Origin: JBCBDX01 sp039815825
GTDB taxonomy: Bacteria; Pseudomonadota; Alphaproteobacteria; Rhizobiales; Rhizobiaceae
Direction of reading: 5' to 3'
Assembly (NCBI GenBank): GCA_039815825.1
Contig: JBCBYO010000007.1
Location: 1-64,000 of the forward strand
DNA length: 64,000 nucleotides
This document shows positions 41,900 to 50,868 of this stretch, piece after piece (the stretch's first letter is position 1; each line of letters begins with the position of its first letter). The notes below the pieces were generated by a model. The model was not told the DNA's origin. It ran no database searches and saw only the letters and a list, made by a program, of their open reading frames with translations. Position numbers and translations under genes: made by a program.

Positions 41900-42952
41900 G
41901 TGATAAACGGGATACTGAAACCCTCGATTGCCTGTTTGCTGCTCGTCGCAACAAGTTTCGGCGGTGCGCCCGCCACGGCGCAAACACCTGCCAAAGAGAT
42001 ATTTGGTAAAACAACCCTCCCTTCCGCTGAAGAGCCGCGTGTACATGGGTTTTACTCAAAGGGCTGTCTTTCCGGTGCCGTTGCGATCCCCAAAGACGGA
42101 CCAAATTGGCAGGCCATGCGGTTGGAGCGAAACCGGCGCTGGGGCCACCCGTCGCTGATCGCGCTGGTGCAACGTCTTGCACGCGAATCGGTTCAAGATG
42201 GGTGGCCGGGCTTGCTCGTAGGCGATATTTCGCAGCCGCGTGGCGGCCCCATGCTGACCGGCCATGCTTCGCACCAAGTCGGTCTCGATGCCGATATCTG
42301 GCTGACCAAGATGCCCAATCGCCGGCTGACACAGCAGGAACGTCGGGATACCAGCGCTATTTCGGTCTTGAAAAAGGGCACCTTAAACGTCGACCCCACC
42401 ATATGGACGCCCGAGCATGCCAAGTTACTGGCGCGCGCTGCATCGTACGATCAGGTAGAACGGCTTTTTGTGCACCCGGGCATCAAAAAGGCGATGTGCG
42501 ATGCATATGGCAGTAACCCTGGTAATAATCCTTGGATGATCAAAATCCGCCCCTATTACGGGCATCACTATCACTTCCATATTCGGATGAAGTGCCCGGC
42601 CGACTCACCTGGTTGTCGCCGACAGGATCCGGTTCCCGCATCGGGCAATGGGTGTGATCAGTCTTTGGACTGGTGGTTTACGTCTGAACCGTGGACACCG
42701 AAGAAACCGAAACCGGGCGCCAAACCGGTCAAGCGGCGCATAACAACACTCGCCGATTTGCCACCTGCCTGCTCTGGCGTTCTCAAGGCTGTTCAGCCGG
42801 CCACTGAAGCGCTCGCAACATATGATGCGAACTATGATCCCATAGCGAAGATGGCTTCCGTCAGGCCCTCGACAGCGCCAGTTCCAAAAGTTGCGTTATT
42901 TCCGGGATATCCGAGCGATTTACCAGTACCGCCGCAGCGCCCTGCAAATTAA
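41900..42952 (+). CDS. mepA: Penicillin-insensitive murein endopeptidase MepA
   Basis: Periplasmic zinc endopeptidase that cuts D-Ala–mDAP cross-links. The 350-residue precursor begins with GTG behind GGGAGG and has a signal peptide of about 28 residues (ILKPSIACLLLVATSF, then ATA-Q). The M74 zinc ligands are visible: His125 and Asp132 in SHQVGLDADIW, and the histidines in YYGHHYHFHIR. The conserved cysteines of the family are also present. The C-terminal 80 residues are Pro/Lys-rich and extend beyond the E. coli enzyme. Only a weak 4-bp hairpin before T's follows the stop. Confidence 0.93.
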   Translation: MINGILKPSIACLLLVATSFGGAPATAQTPAKEIFGKTTLPSAEEPRVHGFYSKGCLSGAVAIPKDGPNWQAMRLERNRRWGHPSLIALVQRLARESVQDGWPGLLVGDISQPRGGPMLTGHASHQVGLDADIWLTKMPNRRLTQQERRDTSAISVLKKGTLNVDPTIWTPEHAKLLARAASYDQVERLFVHPGIKKAMCDAYGSNPGNNPWMIKIRPYYGHHYHFHIRMKCPADSPGCRRQDPVPASGNGCDQSLDWWFTSEPWTPKKPKPGAKPVKRRITTLADLPPACSGVLKAVQPATEALATYDANYDPIAKMASVRPSTAPVPKVALFPGYPSDLPVPPQRPAN

Positions 42953-43036
42953 AAACAAGAATTACGCATTTGCGTCTTTTTTCCGAAACGTGAATGGCAT
43001 ATTGCGATTTCAACCGATTTAAGAACGAGCCTCGCA

Positions 43037-43417
43037 ATGTCACCGACTTTGGCACTCATCGCCCATGACCAAAAGAAAGACGACCTGGTCGCTTTTGTGC
43101 GTGATCATGAGAAAACACTGCAGACTTATGAAATCTATTGCACCGGAACAACTGGCGGTCGCGTACAAGACGCCGTTCCAAGTTTGAACGTTACCCGACT
43201 TCGTAGTGGCCCTTTAGGTGGGGATCAGCAAATAGGTGCGATGATTGCTGAGGGCCGCATAGCCGGTTTGATCTTTTTCATCGACCCTCTTTCACCTTTG
43301 CCACACGATGTTGATGTTAAAGCGCTAACCAGGTTGGCGGTCGTCTATGATATTCCCATGGCGCTCAATGAGGCGACAGCACGCCTTGTTTTGCTGGCCA
43401 TTCAAAGCAGCAGTTAG
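43037..43417 (+). CDS. mgsA: Methylglyoxal synthase
   Basis: Converts dihydroxyacetone phosphate to methylglyoxal and phosphate, a bypass that frees phosphate when glycolysis is overloaded. The 126-residue protein is shorter than the E. coli enzyme (152) at both ends. It keeps the catalytic and binding residues: His10 in IAHD, TGTTGG, catalytic Asp63 in GPLGGDQQIGA, the aspartate in FFIDPLSPLPHD and its histidine. The glucokinase gene starts 13 bp downstream, and phosphoglycerate mutase is 3.8 kb further on, so it sits in a small glycolytic neighbourhood. Confidence 0.93.
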   Translation: MSPTLALIAHDQKKDDLVAFVRDHEKTLQTYEIYCTGTTGGRVQDAVPSLNVTRLRSGPLGGDQQIGAMIAEGRIAGLIFFIDPLSPLPHDVDVKALTRLAVVYDIPMALNEATARLVLLAIQSSS

Positions 43418-43430
43418 TACGAGATTGATT

Positions 43431-44453
43431 ATGCCTAGCAGTCCCAATCAAGCCCTCCCCTTTCCGATCATGATCGCCGACATTGGCGGGACCAATGCGC
43501 GCTTCTCTATTCTTTTTGACGCGCATGCGGAGCCAAAGATCTTTGATAACATCAAAGCAGCAGATTTTCCGGATCTGAATACCGCCATTCAGACGCAGGT
43601 ACTTGATCGTACGTCCCTCATCCCACAAACGGCAGTTCTTGCAGTTGCCGGGCCGGTTGAGGGTGACCAGATCGACTTGACCAATAATCATTGGGTTGTC
43701 GAACCGCTTAAGATGATCTCCGAATTGGGGTTTGAAGAAGTTGTTGTTCTCAATGACTATGAGGCTCAAGCACTGGCTGCTGTTGCGTTGGAAGCCGATC
43801 AGCTGGAACAAATAGGCGGCGGCAACCAGGATGGCGAAGCCAACCGCGTCGTGTTGGGGCCGGGTACGGGCTTGGGTGTTGCCGGCTTGGTCCATGCCGC
43901 GGGCCGTTGGATTCCAGTAGCGGGCGAAGGTGGGCACGTTGATCTTGGGCCCCAAACGGCGCGCGACTTAGAGATCTTTGCGCACATTAAACGTGTTGAT
44001 GGGCGCGTGTCGGGCGAACAAATTCTCTGCGGTCGCGGCGTCGTCAACCTTTATCAAGCCGTTTGCGCCGCAAATGGGGCTACGCCCGAATTTGATGACC
44101 CCGCACAAATCACCGAAGCTGCCATTGCCGGTGGCCATGATACTGCTACCGAGACTGTATCTTTGTTCTGTGAATATTTGGGTCGCGTTGCTGGAGATCT
44201 AGCCTTAATTTTCATGGCCCAAGGTGGCGTTTACCTGACCGGTGGCATCACCAAAAAGATTCTACCGGTATTTGATCGTGAACGCTTCCGCAAAGCGTTT
44301 GCCAACAAAGCGCCGCACAGCGCGCTTATCGCGCAATTTCCAACCTATGCCGTGATGAATGACCGCGCGCCGATGAAAGGCTTGGCCGCCTATGCCCGTA
44401 CACCAAGCAGGTTTGGTGTGACCATCAACGGAAGGCATTGGACACGATCATAA
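43431..44453 (+). CDS. glk: Glucokinase
   Basis: A 340-residue bacterial-type (non-ROK) glucokinase that phosphorylates glucose at position 6. The N-terminal phosphate-binding loop is MIADIGGTNARFSI; then come AVAGPVEGD, LNDYEAQA with the catalytic aspartate, GPGTGLGVAG, and the GGHVDLGP segment at the sugar site. ATG 43431 is chosen by family fit. With no PTS sugar permease in sight, free glucose would be phosphorylated by this enzyme after non-PTS uptake. It is probably co-transcribed with mgsA. Confidence 0.95.
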   Translation: MPSSPNQALPFPIMIADIGGTNARFSILFDAHAEPKIFDNIKAADFPDLNTAIQTQVLDRTSLIPQTAVLAVAGPVEGDQIDLTNNHWVVEPLKMISELGFEEVVVLNDYEAQALAAVALEADQLEQIGGGNQDGEANRVVLGPGTGLGVAGLVHAAGRWIPVAGEGGHVDLGPQTARDLEIFAHIKRVDGRVSGEQILCGRGVVNLYQAVCAANGATPEFDDPAQITEAAIAGGHDTATETVSLFCEYLGRVAGDLALIFMAQGGVYLTGGITKKILPVFDRERFRKAFANKAPHSALIAQFPTYAVMNDRAPMKGLAAYARTPSRFGVTINGRHWTRS

Positions 44454-44516
44454 ACTGGTACGTGGAACGCCAAGCATAGAGTTTTGATATTTTGAGACTG
44501 TCCTTGCGCTGATTGG

Positions 44517-46361
44517 TTGTCTATAGCAACGCGCGTTGAAGACCATGATTGGACAAGCGTGAGTAAACCGCCAAAAAAGCCAAACTCAATCGATAACGGA
44601 CGCCTGTGGCGGGTGATGAAGCGCATTTTTGAGGAAAATGCGCGGGAATACATAGGCACCTACACGATCGCTATCATCTGCCTGTTGGCCGTGGCCGCGA
44701 CAACGGCCGCGTTGGCTTGGATCATGCGCGATGTGATCGATCAGCTTTTTGTTCGCCAACGCGGCGATCTGATTTTTGCTATTTCTCTGACCATTCTGAC
44801 AGTCTTTGTCATTCGTTCCATCGCCATGTACGTCCAGTCTGTTTTATTGGCGCGGGTCAGCAATGATTTGGTCGCGCGCTATAGCAAACGGATTTTCAGC
44901 AAACTGCTCAAGCTAGGGGTCAGTTACTATAATGATGCGCGCTCGGCTCAATTGGCAGCGCGAATTAACACGAACATAAATGCGATCAGTTCGGTGATGT
45001 CACTGACGCTCACCTCATTTGCTCGCGATCTCGTCAGCTTGATCGGGCTGCTGGCTGTTATGGTTATCCAGGACCCGATAATGTCCCTGATTTCGTTTAC
45101 CGTGGCACCGGTGCTCATTTTGGCCGTTGCTGGGATCTCGCGCCGCACGCGCTTTTTTGTACGCGAGACAGTGGATCTGGGTGCGCGCGTGACCGGCACC
45201 ATGCAGGAAACGATCCAAGGGATAACCGTGGTCAAAGCGTTCACCATGGAAGATCAGCTGGTCAACAAACTGTCGGACACCATTGAAGAGCATAAGTCGA
45301 AAGCCAACAAACTGGCTGAGATTTCACAGCGCATCAATCCGGCAGCAGAGTTGCTTTCAGGGCTCGCGATAGTCGGCGTCATTTCATACGGCGGATACCG
45401 GGCGATTTATGACCAGCATTCGCCCGGTGCTATGTTTGCGTTCATTACAGCGCTTCTTTTGGCCTACGACCCCGCTCGCCGTTTGGCATCATTGCGTGTC
45501 AATTTGGAGCGGGCGATTGTCAATGCCGAGATGATTTATGAAATCCTCGACATGCCCGTACAACAAAGCGACAAGGCCGATGCTATCGATCTGACGATCG
45601 ATGACGGTACCGTCGTTTTCGATGATGTTCGGTTCTCCTACAACGAAGACGCACCGGTACTGAACGGCCTTTCATTCACCGCACCGGCCAACAAAACCAC
45701 CGCCATCGTCGGACCTTCCGGTTCGGGCAAGACCACTGTTATCGCCCTTTTACAGCGCATGTATGATGTCGAAAGTGGATCAATTACCATTGGCGGCACA
45801 AATATTGCGGATGTGACAAAAGCATCCCTACGCGGACAGATCGCCCTAGTGTCGCAGCAACCCTATCTCTTTGAGGGGTCTATCGGCGACAATATCCGGT
45901 ATGGGCGACCGGACGCCACGCAGGAAGACATTGAGGAAGCTGCGCGGCTCGCTAATGCCTATGAATTCATCCAAGCTGCACCTGATGGGTTTGACACGCC
46001 ACTGGGCGAAAACGGCATGTCACTATCTGGCGGACAACGGCAGCGGCTTTCGATCGCCAGAGCCATTGTGCGCGATGCGCCGATCCTGTTGCTGGATGAA
46101 GCCACCTCAGCACTGGACAATGAATCTGAAAAAGCGGTTCAGGCTGCGCTCGACAACGTCATGGCAGGTCGCACCACAATTGTGGTTGCACACCGCCTTT
46201 CAACCATTATCAACGCCCATCAGATCGTTGTGCTCGATAATGGTATGGTTGTTGAGACAGGAAACCACGATGAATTGGCCGGCAAGGCAGACGGGCTTTA
46301 TGCGCGGCTGAACGCGCTGGGCCAGGGCGCGACAGCTTTGGAAGGTTCCGAAGATGGCTAA
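44517..46361 (+). CDS. ABC exporter, MsbA-like (fused membrane and ATPase domains)
   Basis: A 614-residue half-transporter. Six membrane segments (about 55-335) are followed by an ATPase domain with Walker A VGPSGSGKTT at about 398-407, signature LSGGQRQRLS near 502, Walker B ILLLDEAT near 523 and the H-loop VVAHRLST. The arrangement matches type IV exporters of the MsbA/lipid or multidrug group; the substrate is not fixed by sequence. The start is uncertain: TTG 44517 has no clear Shine-Dalgarno, and GTG 44559 would remove 14 residues. The end overlaps dapB by 8 bp. Confidence 0.9.
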   Translation: MSIATRVEDHDWTSVSKPPKKPNSIDNGRLWRVMKRIFEENAREYIGTYTIAIICLLAVAATTAALAWIMRDVIDQLFVRQRGDLIFAISLTILTVFVIRSIAMYVQSVLLARVSNDLVARYSKRIFSKLLKLGVSYYNDARSAQLAARINTNINAISSVMSLTLTSFARDLVSLIGLLAVMVIQDPIMSLISFTVAPVLILAVAGISRRTRFFVRETVDLGARVTGTMQETIQGITVVKAFTMEDQLVNKLSDTIEEHKSKANKLAEISQRINPAAELLSGLAIVGVISYGGYRAIYDQHSPGAMFAFITALLLAYDPARRLASLRVNLERAIVNAEMIYEILDMPVQQSDKADAIDLTIDDGTVVFDDVRFSYNEDAPVLNGLSFTAPANKTTAIVGPSGSGKTTVIALLQRMYDVESGSITIGGTNIADVTKASLRGQIALVSQQPYLFEGSIGDNIRYGRPDATQEDIEEAARLANAYEFIQAAPDGFDTPLGENGMSLSGGQRQRLSIARAIVRDAPILLLDEATSALDNESEKAVQAALDNVMAGRTTIVVAHRLSTIINAHQIVVLDNGMVVETGNHDELAGKADGLYARLNALGQGATALEGSEDG

Positions 46362-47172
46362 CAATGAAGTGCGCATGGTTGTTGTGGGTGCTGCTGGCCG
46401 TATGGGGCGGGCGCTCATCGGAGCCATTGAGGAAACTAATGGCGCGACGCTCGCCGCTGCGGTGGAACATGGAGGCTCGCCGGCACTTGGTGAGGATGCC
46501 GGACATCTGATTGGGTCGGCTCCCATGGGCGTGAGCGTGACAGCCGATTTTGAACGCGCAATGGCCGATACCGATGCGATCCTTGATTTTACCGCGCCTG
46601 CGGCAACGGTCGCGTTTGCAAAAGCTGCCGCCGAGAGGGGGATCGCGCATGTGGTTGGCACAACGGGCCTATCCACAAACGATATGGCCCAATTGGATAC
46701 AGCGGCCAAAACCGCAAAAATCGTTCAATCTGGCAACATGTCGCTAGGCGTGATCCTGCTTTCGGTTCTTGTCGAACGCGCCGCGAAAGCGCTGGAAGCG
46801 GCTGACTGGGACATCGAAGTGCTGGAAATGCACCACAAACACAAGGTTGATGCGCCCTCTGGAACCGCGCTCTTATTGGGTGACGCGGCGGCCAGTGGTC
46901 GCGGCATTGATCTTGCCGACAAATCGGTGCGCACCCGCGATGGCCATACCGGCGCTCGCGATGAAGGCACTATCGGCTTTGCCACAATGCGCGGTGGTTC
47001 GGTGGTCGGCGACCATTCGGTCATGCTGGCCGGACCGGGCGAACGGATCACCCTTTCCCACCATGCCGAAGACCGCATGATATTTGCGCGCGGCGCGGTC
47101 AAAGCAGCGCTTTGGGCCGCCCAACAACAGCCGGGGCGTTACAATATGCGCGACGTTCTGGGCCTTAGCTAA
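46354..47172 (+). CDS. dapB: 4-hydroxy-tetrahydrodipicolinate reductase
   Basis: NAD(P)H-dependent step of the diaminopimelate–lysine pathway, feeding peptidoglycan and protein. The 272-residue protein has the dinucleotide-binding loop VVGAAGRMGRALI at about 10-22, the catalytic HHKHKVDAPSGTA segment, and GTIGFATMRGGSVVGDH near the dimer core. It begins inside the last codons of the exporter gene (8-bp overlap) and is followed by gpmA after 18 bp. Confidence 0.96.
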   Translation: MANNEVRMVVVGAAGRMGRALIGAIEETNGATLAAAVEHGGSPALGEDAGHLIGSAPMGVSVTADFERAMADTDAILDFTAPAATVAFAKAAAERGIAHVVGTTGLSTNDMAQLDTAAKTAKIVQSGNMSLGVILLSVLVERAAKALEAADWDIEVLEMHHKHKVDAPSGTALLLGDAAASGRGIDLADKSVRTRDGHTGARDEGTIGFATMRGGSVVGDHSVMLAGPGERITLSHHAEDRMIFARGAVKAALWAAQQQPGRYNMRDVLGLS

Positions 47173-47190
47173 ACCGACAGGAGACAAAAA

Positions 47191-47832
47191 ATGTCAGGCA
47201 CAATGGTTCTGGTCCGCCACGGGCAAAGCGAGTGGAACAAGCTCAACCTTTTTACCGGATGGAAAGACCCTGACCTGACAGAACAGGGCGTCAAAGAAGC
47301 CATCGAAGCGGGCAAGGTTTTGAATGACGAAGGTTTCAAATTCGACATTGCCTACACTTCTGTTTTGCAACGGGCTGAAAAAACCTGTCAGCACATCCTT
47401 GATGGTGTTGGTCAATCGGACCTTGAGACGATCCACGACCAAGCGCTGAACGAGCGCAATTATGGCGATCTGGCAGGCCTGAACAAAGACGATGCACGCG
47501 CCAAATGGGGCGAAGAACAGGTGCATATCTGGCGACGTTCCTATGACACCCCGCCGCCCGGCGATGAGGGCGAAAGCCTGCGCGATACCGGTGCACGGGT
47601 TTGGCCTTACTACATGACCGACATTCTACCGCGTGTCTTGGCGGGTCAAACGGTGCTGGTTGCCGCCCATGGCAACTCTCTGCGTTCGCTCGTCATGGTG
47701 CTGGACCGCATGACCAAGGAGAGCATTTTAAAGCTTAACCTCGGCACCGGCGTGCCAATGGTCTACAAGCTGAACGCGGACTCAACGGTGGCAGAAAAGC
47801 GCATACTTGGTGATATGAGCGGCGCGCACTGA
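47191..47832 (+). CDS. gpmA: 2,3-bisphosphoglycerate-dependent phosphoglycerate mutase
   Basis: Interconverts 3- and 2-phosphoglycerate. The 213-residue enzyme carries the catalytic His10 in VRHGQSEWN, the acid-base segment LNERNYGDLAG and the second histidine in VAAHGNSLRS. It is slightly shorter than E. coli GpmA (250), as is usual in rhizobia. The start follows AGGAGA. It converges on the endonuclease gene with only 5 bp between the two stops. Confidence 0.95.
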   Translation: MSGTMVLVRHGQSEWNKLNLFTGWKDPDLTEQGVKEAIEAGKVLNDEGFKFDIAYTSVLQRAEKTCQHILDGVGQSDLETIHDQALNERNYGDLAGLNKDDARAKWGEEQVHIWRRSYDTPPPGDEGESLRDTGARVWPYYMTDILPRVLAGQTVLVAAHGNSLRSLVMVLDRMTKESILKLNLGTGVPMVYKLNADSTVAEKRILGDMSGAH

Positions 47833-47837
47833 GGCCC

Positions 47838-48545
47838 TTACGATGAGGCGCTCGCATCGATGCGTTGTGCCTTATCTTCCCAACGGCAAAGATCATTGAG
47901 CACGCAAATTGTGCATTTGGGTGCGCGTGACACACAAACGCGTTTGCCAAACTGAATTAGCCAGAAGTGACCGTCGCGCAGCGCCCATTGCGGTGAGCGC
48001 GCTTCCAGCGATTTGGCGGTTTGCTCTTCGGTTTTGCCTTTGGCCAAGCCAGTCCGGTTGCAAACCCTGTGCACATGGGTGTCCACGGCGATGACATCCG
48101 CCCCGAACGTGAAGCTCATGACGATGTCGGCGCATTTGCGGCCAATCCCGGGCAGAGACAAAAGCCCCTCGCGTGTTGACGGCACGACGCCGTCATGTTC
48201 TTCCAGCAACGCCGTACAGAATTTGCGGATGTTACGGGTCTTCATGTTGTAAAGGCCGGCGGGTTTGATCGCTGCCGCAATATCTTCATCATCCAGCGCC
48301 AAGATCTGTGTTGGTGTTTTGCCCAAGGCAAACAGTTGGCGCGTCGCGCGCGCCGTATTCTCATCACGAGATTGTGCCGACAGCATGCAGGAAATACACG
48401 ACCGGAACGCGTCCGGCTGACCTTTGGGCCCTTTGGCGTCCGGTGTACGGCCGGGCATCGCTTCAGCCAGTCGGCGATAAAGGGTCTCAACCTCTTCCAG
48501 TGAGAGCAGATCCTGTTTTATTTTGGCGCCTTTTGTAGACATCAA
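47838..48545 (-). CDS. Endonuclease III-type DNA glycosylase (first paralogue)
   Basis: HhH-GPD base-excision enzyme of 235 residues. The helix-hairpin-helix LPGIGRKCADIV contains catalytic Lys137, and VDTHVHR holds Asp155. The C-terminal [4Fe-4S] cluster is C-x6-C-x2-C-x5-C (in CVSRAPKCTICVLNDLC). It resembles endonuclease III but differs enough from the other copy at 50045 that a different lesion preference is possible. It is followed on the same strand, in reverse order, by the Ogt-type gene, so alkylation and oxidation repair genes are grouped. Confidence 0.9.
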   Translation of the reverse strand: MMSTKGAKIKQDLLSLEEVETLYRRLAEAMPGRTPDAKGPKGQPDAFRSCISCMLSAQSRDENTARATRQLFALGKTPTQILALDDEDIAAAIKPAGLYNMKTRNIRKFCTALLEEHDGVVPSTREGLLSLPGIGRKCADIVMSFTFGADVIAVDTHVHRVCNRTGLAKGKTEEQTAKSLEARSPQWALRDGHFWLIQFGKRVCVSRAPKCTICVLNDLCRWEDKAQRIDASASS

Positions 48546-48561
48546 ACAGAACTAGGCGCCG

Positions 48562-49437
48562 TCACCCGCTTGCCAACTGTCCAGCTTCCCAACCAAGCAT
48601 GGCGCGTTTGCGGTTCAGCCCCCAATGATAGCCGGTAAGCGCGCCAGACTTGCCCATCGCGCGATGGCAGGGCACCACAAAGGAGATCGGGTTGGCCCCC
48701 ACCGCTGCGCCCACCGCACGAGAGGCTTTGGGCTTGCCTATGTCTTCCGCCAACTGCGAATAGGGCAACGCCTTGCCCATCGGTATGCGTAGCAATGCTT
48801 CCCAAACAGACACCTGAAAATCCGTACCGATCAGGACCACGCGCAACGGCTGCTCATCGCGCCAGTTTTCGGGCGCAAAAATGCGCGCCGCAAATGGTCC
48901 GGTTGCCGACATATCTTCCTCAAAGGTCGCGAACGGCCAGCGGCCCGCCATATCGTCAAAGCAGGCTTTTTCCTCGCCCGCGTCACAAAAGGCGATGCCG
49001 CACACACCGCGATCTGTCGCCATGATCAACGCAATGCCAAAGGGGCAAACGTGCCAACCATATTTGATAGTCAGGCCTTCGCCTTTGGCCTTAATCTCGC
49101 CAGGGCTCATGGCTTCGTGGGTGACAAACAAATCATGCAATCGACCGGGGCCAGAAAGGCCGAGTTCATAAGCGGTGTCCAACAGCGGCATGTCAGATGC
49201 CAGCATCGCGCGGGCATGGTCGATCGTTACCGCCTGCAAAAACGCTTTCGGCGACAATCCACACCAACGCGTGAAAAGCTTTTGCATCGCGGTTGGCTCC
49301 ATATCGACCCGCCGCGCCAGTTCATCGAGCGAGGGCTGATCGCGCCATTTCTCTGAAATATTGGCAATAATCGCGGCAATCGTCGCGTAGTCGCCGCCTG
49401 TATCTATTTGATTTTTGAGGATGGTCTGCGCTTGCAT
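48562..49437 (-). CDS. HTH–methylated-DNA-cysteine methyltransferase (Ada/Ogt-like)
   Basis: A 291-residue protein with an AraC-type helix-turn-helix domain at about 20-115 fused to a C-terminal O6-methylguanine methyltransferase with acceptor Cys257 in VVPCHR. It removes methyl groups from O6-methylguanine in a suicidal reaction. The N-terminal four-cysteine Ada domain that senses methyl phosphotriesters is absent, so it is not a full Ada activator; the HTH may still bind DNA. The nth-like gene starts 16 bp downstream. Confidence 0.9.
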   Translation of the reverse strand: MQAQTILKNQIDTGGDYATIAAIIANISEKWRDQPSLDELARRVDMEPTAMQKLFTRWCGLSPKAFLQAVTIDHARAMLASDMPLLDTAYELGLSGPGRLHDLFVTHEAMSPGEIKAKGEGLTIKYGWHVCPFGIALIMATDRGVCGIAFCDAGEEKACFDDMAGRWPFATFEEDMSATGPFAARIFAPENWRDEQPLRVVLIGTDFQVSVWEALLRIPMGKALPYSQLAEDIGKPKASRAVGAAVGANPISFVVPCHRAMGKSGALTGYHWGLNRKRAMLGWEAGQLASG

Positions 49438-49513
49438 GGTGATCGTCTCGAGATGTGCTGTTGCCAGCCATACACCATGCGTTTGAATGCAAAACCACCC
49501 GAAACTTGCGCCG

Positions 49514-50023
49514 TCAGCGTTTGGCTGTGGCCAAAGCCTGTTGGAAAGCTGAGGCGAAACTTTCCTTGTCGTCCGGATTGAGGAAAGAGCCGATGGTTGA
49601 GGTTACCCCTTCTCCGCGAATTTGCATGCGGGTAATGCCGAACTCATCGTCACGGTCGACGTGGAAGCGTGCAAAGATGGTGTTGAATGTGTGCTGGCGT
49701 TGCTTGCCGTTTGGCTCCACTTTTCGAACTGTAAGACCCATACGGCTCAGCGTAACTTCTTCAGACCGACGCCCGGCCCTGTAAGACAGTTTGATGGCGA
49801 TATATAGCAGCAGCACATCGACGATCATGAAGACCGCGACGGGCCACGCGCCAAGAAAATAATAGAACACAGCGTTTGACCCACATATACCGATGAATAC
49901 GGCCATGAGCAGCGCGAAACCGCCCGGTGTCATGGAACGATGGGGGACTAAAAGTGCGGAAAAATGCGGCTGGTCACTATGATTTGGATCCGCGCCATCT
50001 ATGTGAGCTGTACTGTGTTCCAT
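49514..50023 (-). CDS. DUF2244 family membrane protein
   Basis: A 169-residue protein of the DUF2244 family: two adjacent membrane segments (about 35-75, FALLMAVFIGICGSNAVFYY, then AVFMIVDVLLLYIAIKL), followed by a cytoplasmic domain of about 95 residues with RQHTFNTIFARFHVDRD. The function of the family is unknown. It is divergent from the second nth gene with 21 bp between the starts, an arrangement that recurs in alphaproteobacteria as far as I recall, which may mean shared control. Confidence 0.8.
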   Translation of the reverse strand: MEHSTAHIDGADPNHSDQPHFSALLVPHRSMTPGGFALLMAVFIGICGSNAVFYYFLGAWPVAVFMIVDVLLLYIAIKLSYRAGRRSEEVTLSRMGLTVRKVEPNGKQRQHTFNTIFARFHVDRDDEFGITRMQIRGEGVTSTIGSFLNPDDKESFASAFQQALATAKR

Positions 50024-50044
50024 ATCATAAGGTTATAGAGGGCG

Positions 50045-50806
50045 ATGGCGGAAGCAAAAGGGCCAAAAAAGACGCAGTCCAAGGGCAAAACCGCGCCTAA
50101 AAAACGAAAGCGCTTGCCGCGGACGAAATATAACCCCGACGAATTACGGGAAATTTTCCGACGCTTTTCGGTTCAGCGGCCCGAGCCGAAAGGCGAATTG
50201 GCGCATGTGAACCCGTTTACCCTCGTGGTTGCCGTCGCGCTTTCGGCGCAAGCGACAGATGCGGGGGTGAACCGCGCGACACGCGAACTATTCAAAGTTG
50301 CGGACACGCCGGCAAAAATGTTGGCGCTCGGCGAGGAAAAGGTGGGCGAATATATCAAGACCATCGGGCTTTGGCGCAATAAGGCTAAAAACGTCATCGC
50401 GCTATCCCAGAAACTGATTGATGACTTTGACGGAATTGTCCCGCAAACGCGCGAAGAGCTCACCACGTTGCCGGGCGTTGGTCGCAAGACTGCCAATGTG
50501 GTGATGTCCATGGCCTTTGGCATCCCAACCATGGCGGTCGATACGCACATCTTGCGGATCGGAAAGCGGATCGGCCTCGCACCAGCCGATACGCCGGACG
50601 ATGTTGAAGCGATCCTGATGAAAATCATCCCGGAAGATTATCTTTATCACGCCCATCACTGGCTGATCCTGCACGGCCGCTACACCTGCAAAGCCCGTAG
50701 GCCCGACTGCGTTGCCTGTGTGATCGCCGATATTTGCCGGTCTAAAGAAAAAACGAACGCCGAACCTGCCCCGCTGGTTCGTTTGCCAGACCAGATCATC
50801 GAATAG
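50045..50806 (+). CDS. nth: Endonuclease III (second Nth-family gene)
   Basis: DNA glycosylase and AP lyase that removes oxidised pyrimidines, 253 residues with a basic N-terminal extension of about 28 residues. The HhH motif LPGVGRKTANVV has Lys148, Asp166 follows in VDTHILR, and the iron–sulfur motif is C-x6-C-x2-C-x5-C in CKARRPDCVACVIADIC. It is closer to E. coli Nth than the paralogue at 47838, so it is named nth. The gene starts 21 bp from the divergent DUF2244 gene and is followed by the PfkB-family kinase. Confidence 0.94.
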   Translation: MAEAKGPKKTQSKGKTAPKKRKRLPRTKYNPDELREIFRRFSVQRPEPKGELAHVNPFTLVVAVALSAQATDAGVNRATRELFKVADTPAKMLALGEEKVGEYIKTIGLWRNKAKNVIALSQKLIDDFDGIVPQTREELTTLPGVGRKTANVVMSMAFGIPTMAVDTHILRIGKRIGLAPADTPDDVEAILMKIIPEDYLYHAHHWLILHGRYTCKARRPDCVACVIADICRSKEKTNAEPAPLVRLPDQIIE

Positions 50807-50868
50807 GTGGTGACTTGCAATGCATGGCCGCTTGGGTCATGCGGTACCCGCAACCACAGAGGCCAAAA

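Noticed and set aside
42961..42985. Terminator after mepA (ACGC/GCGT before TTTTTT)
   Set aside because: The stem has only 4 bp with a 4-nt loop, too weak to call without support, although the T-run is good.
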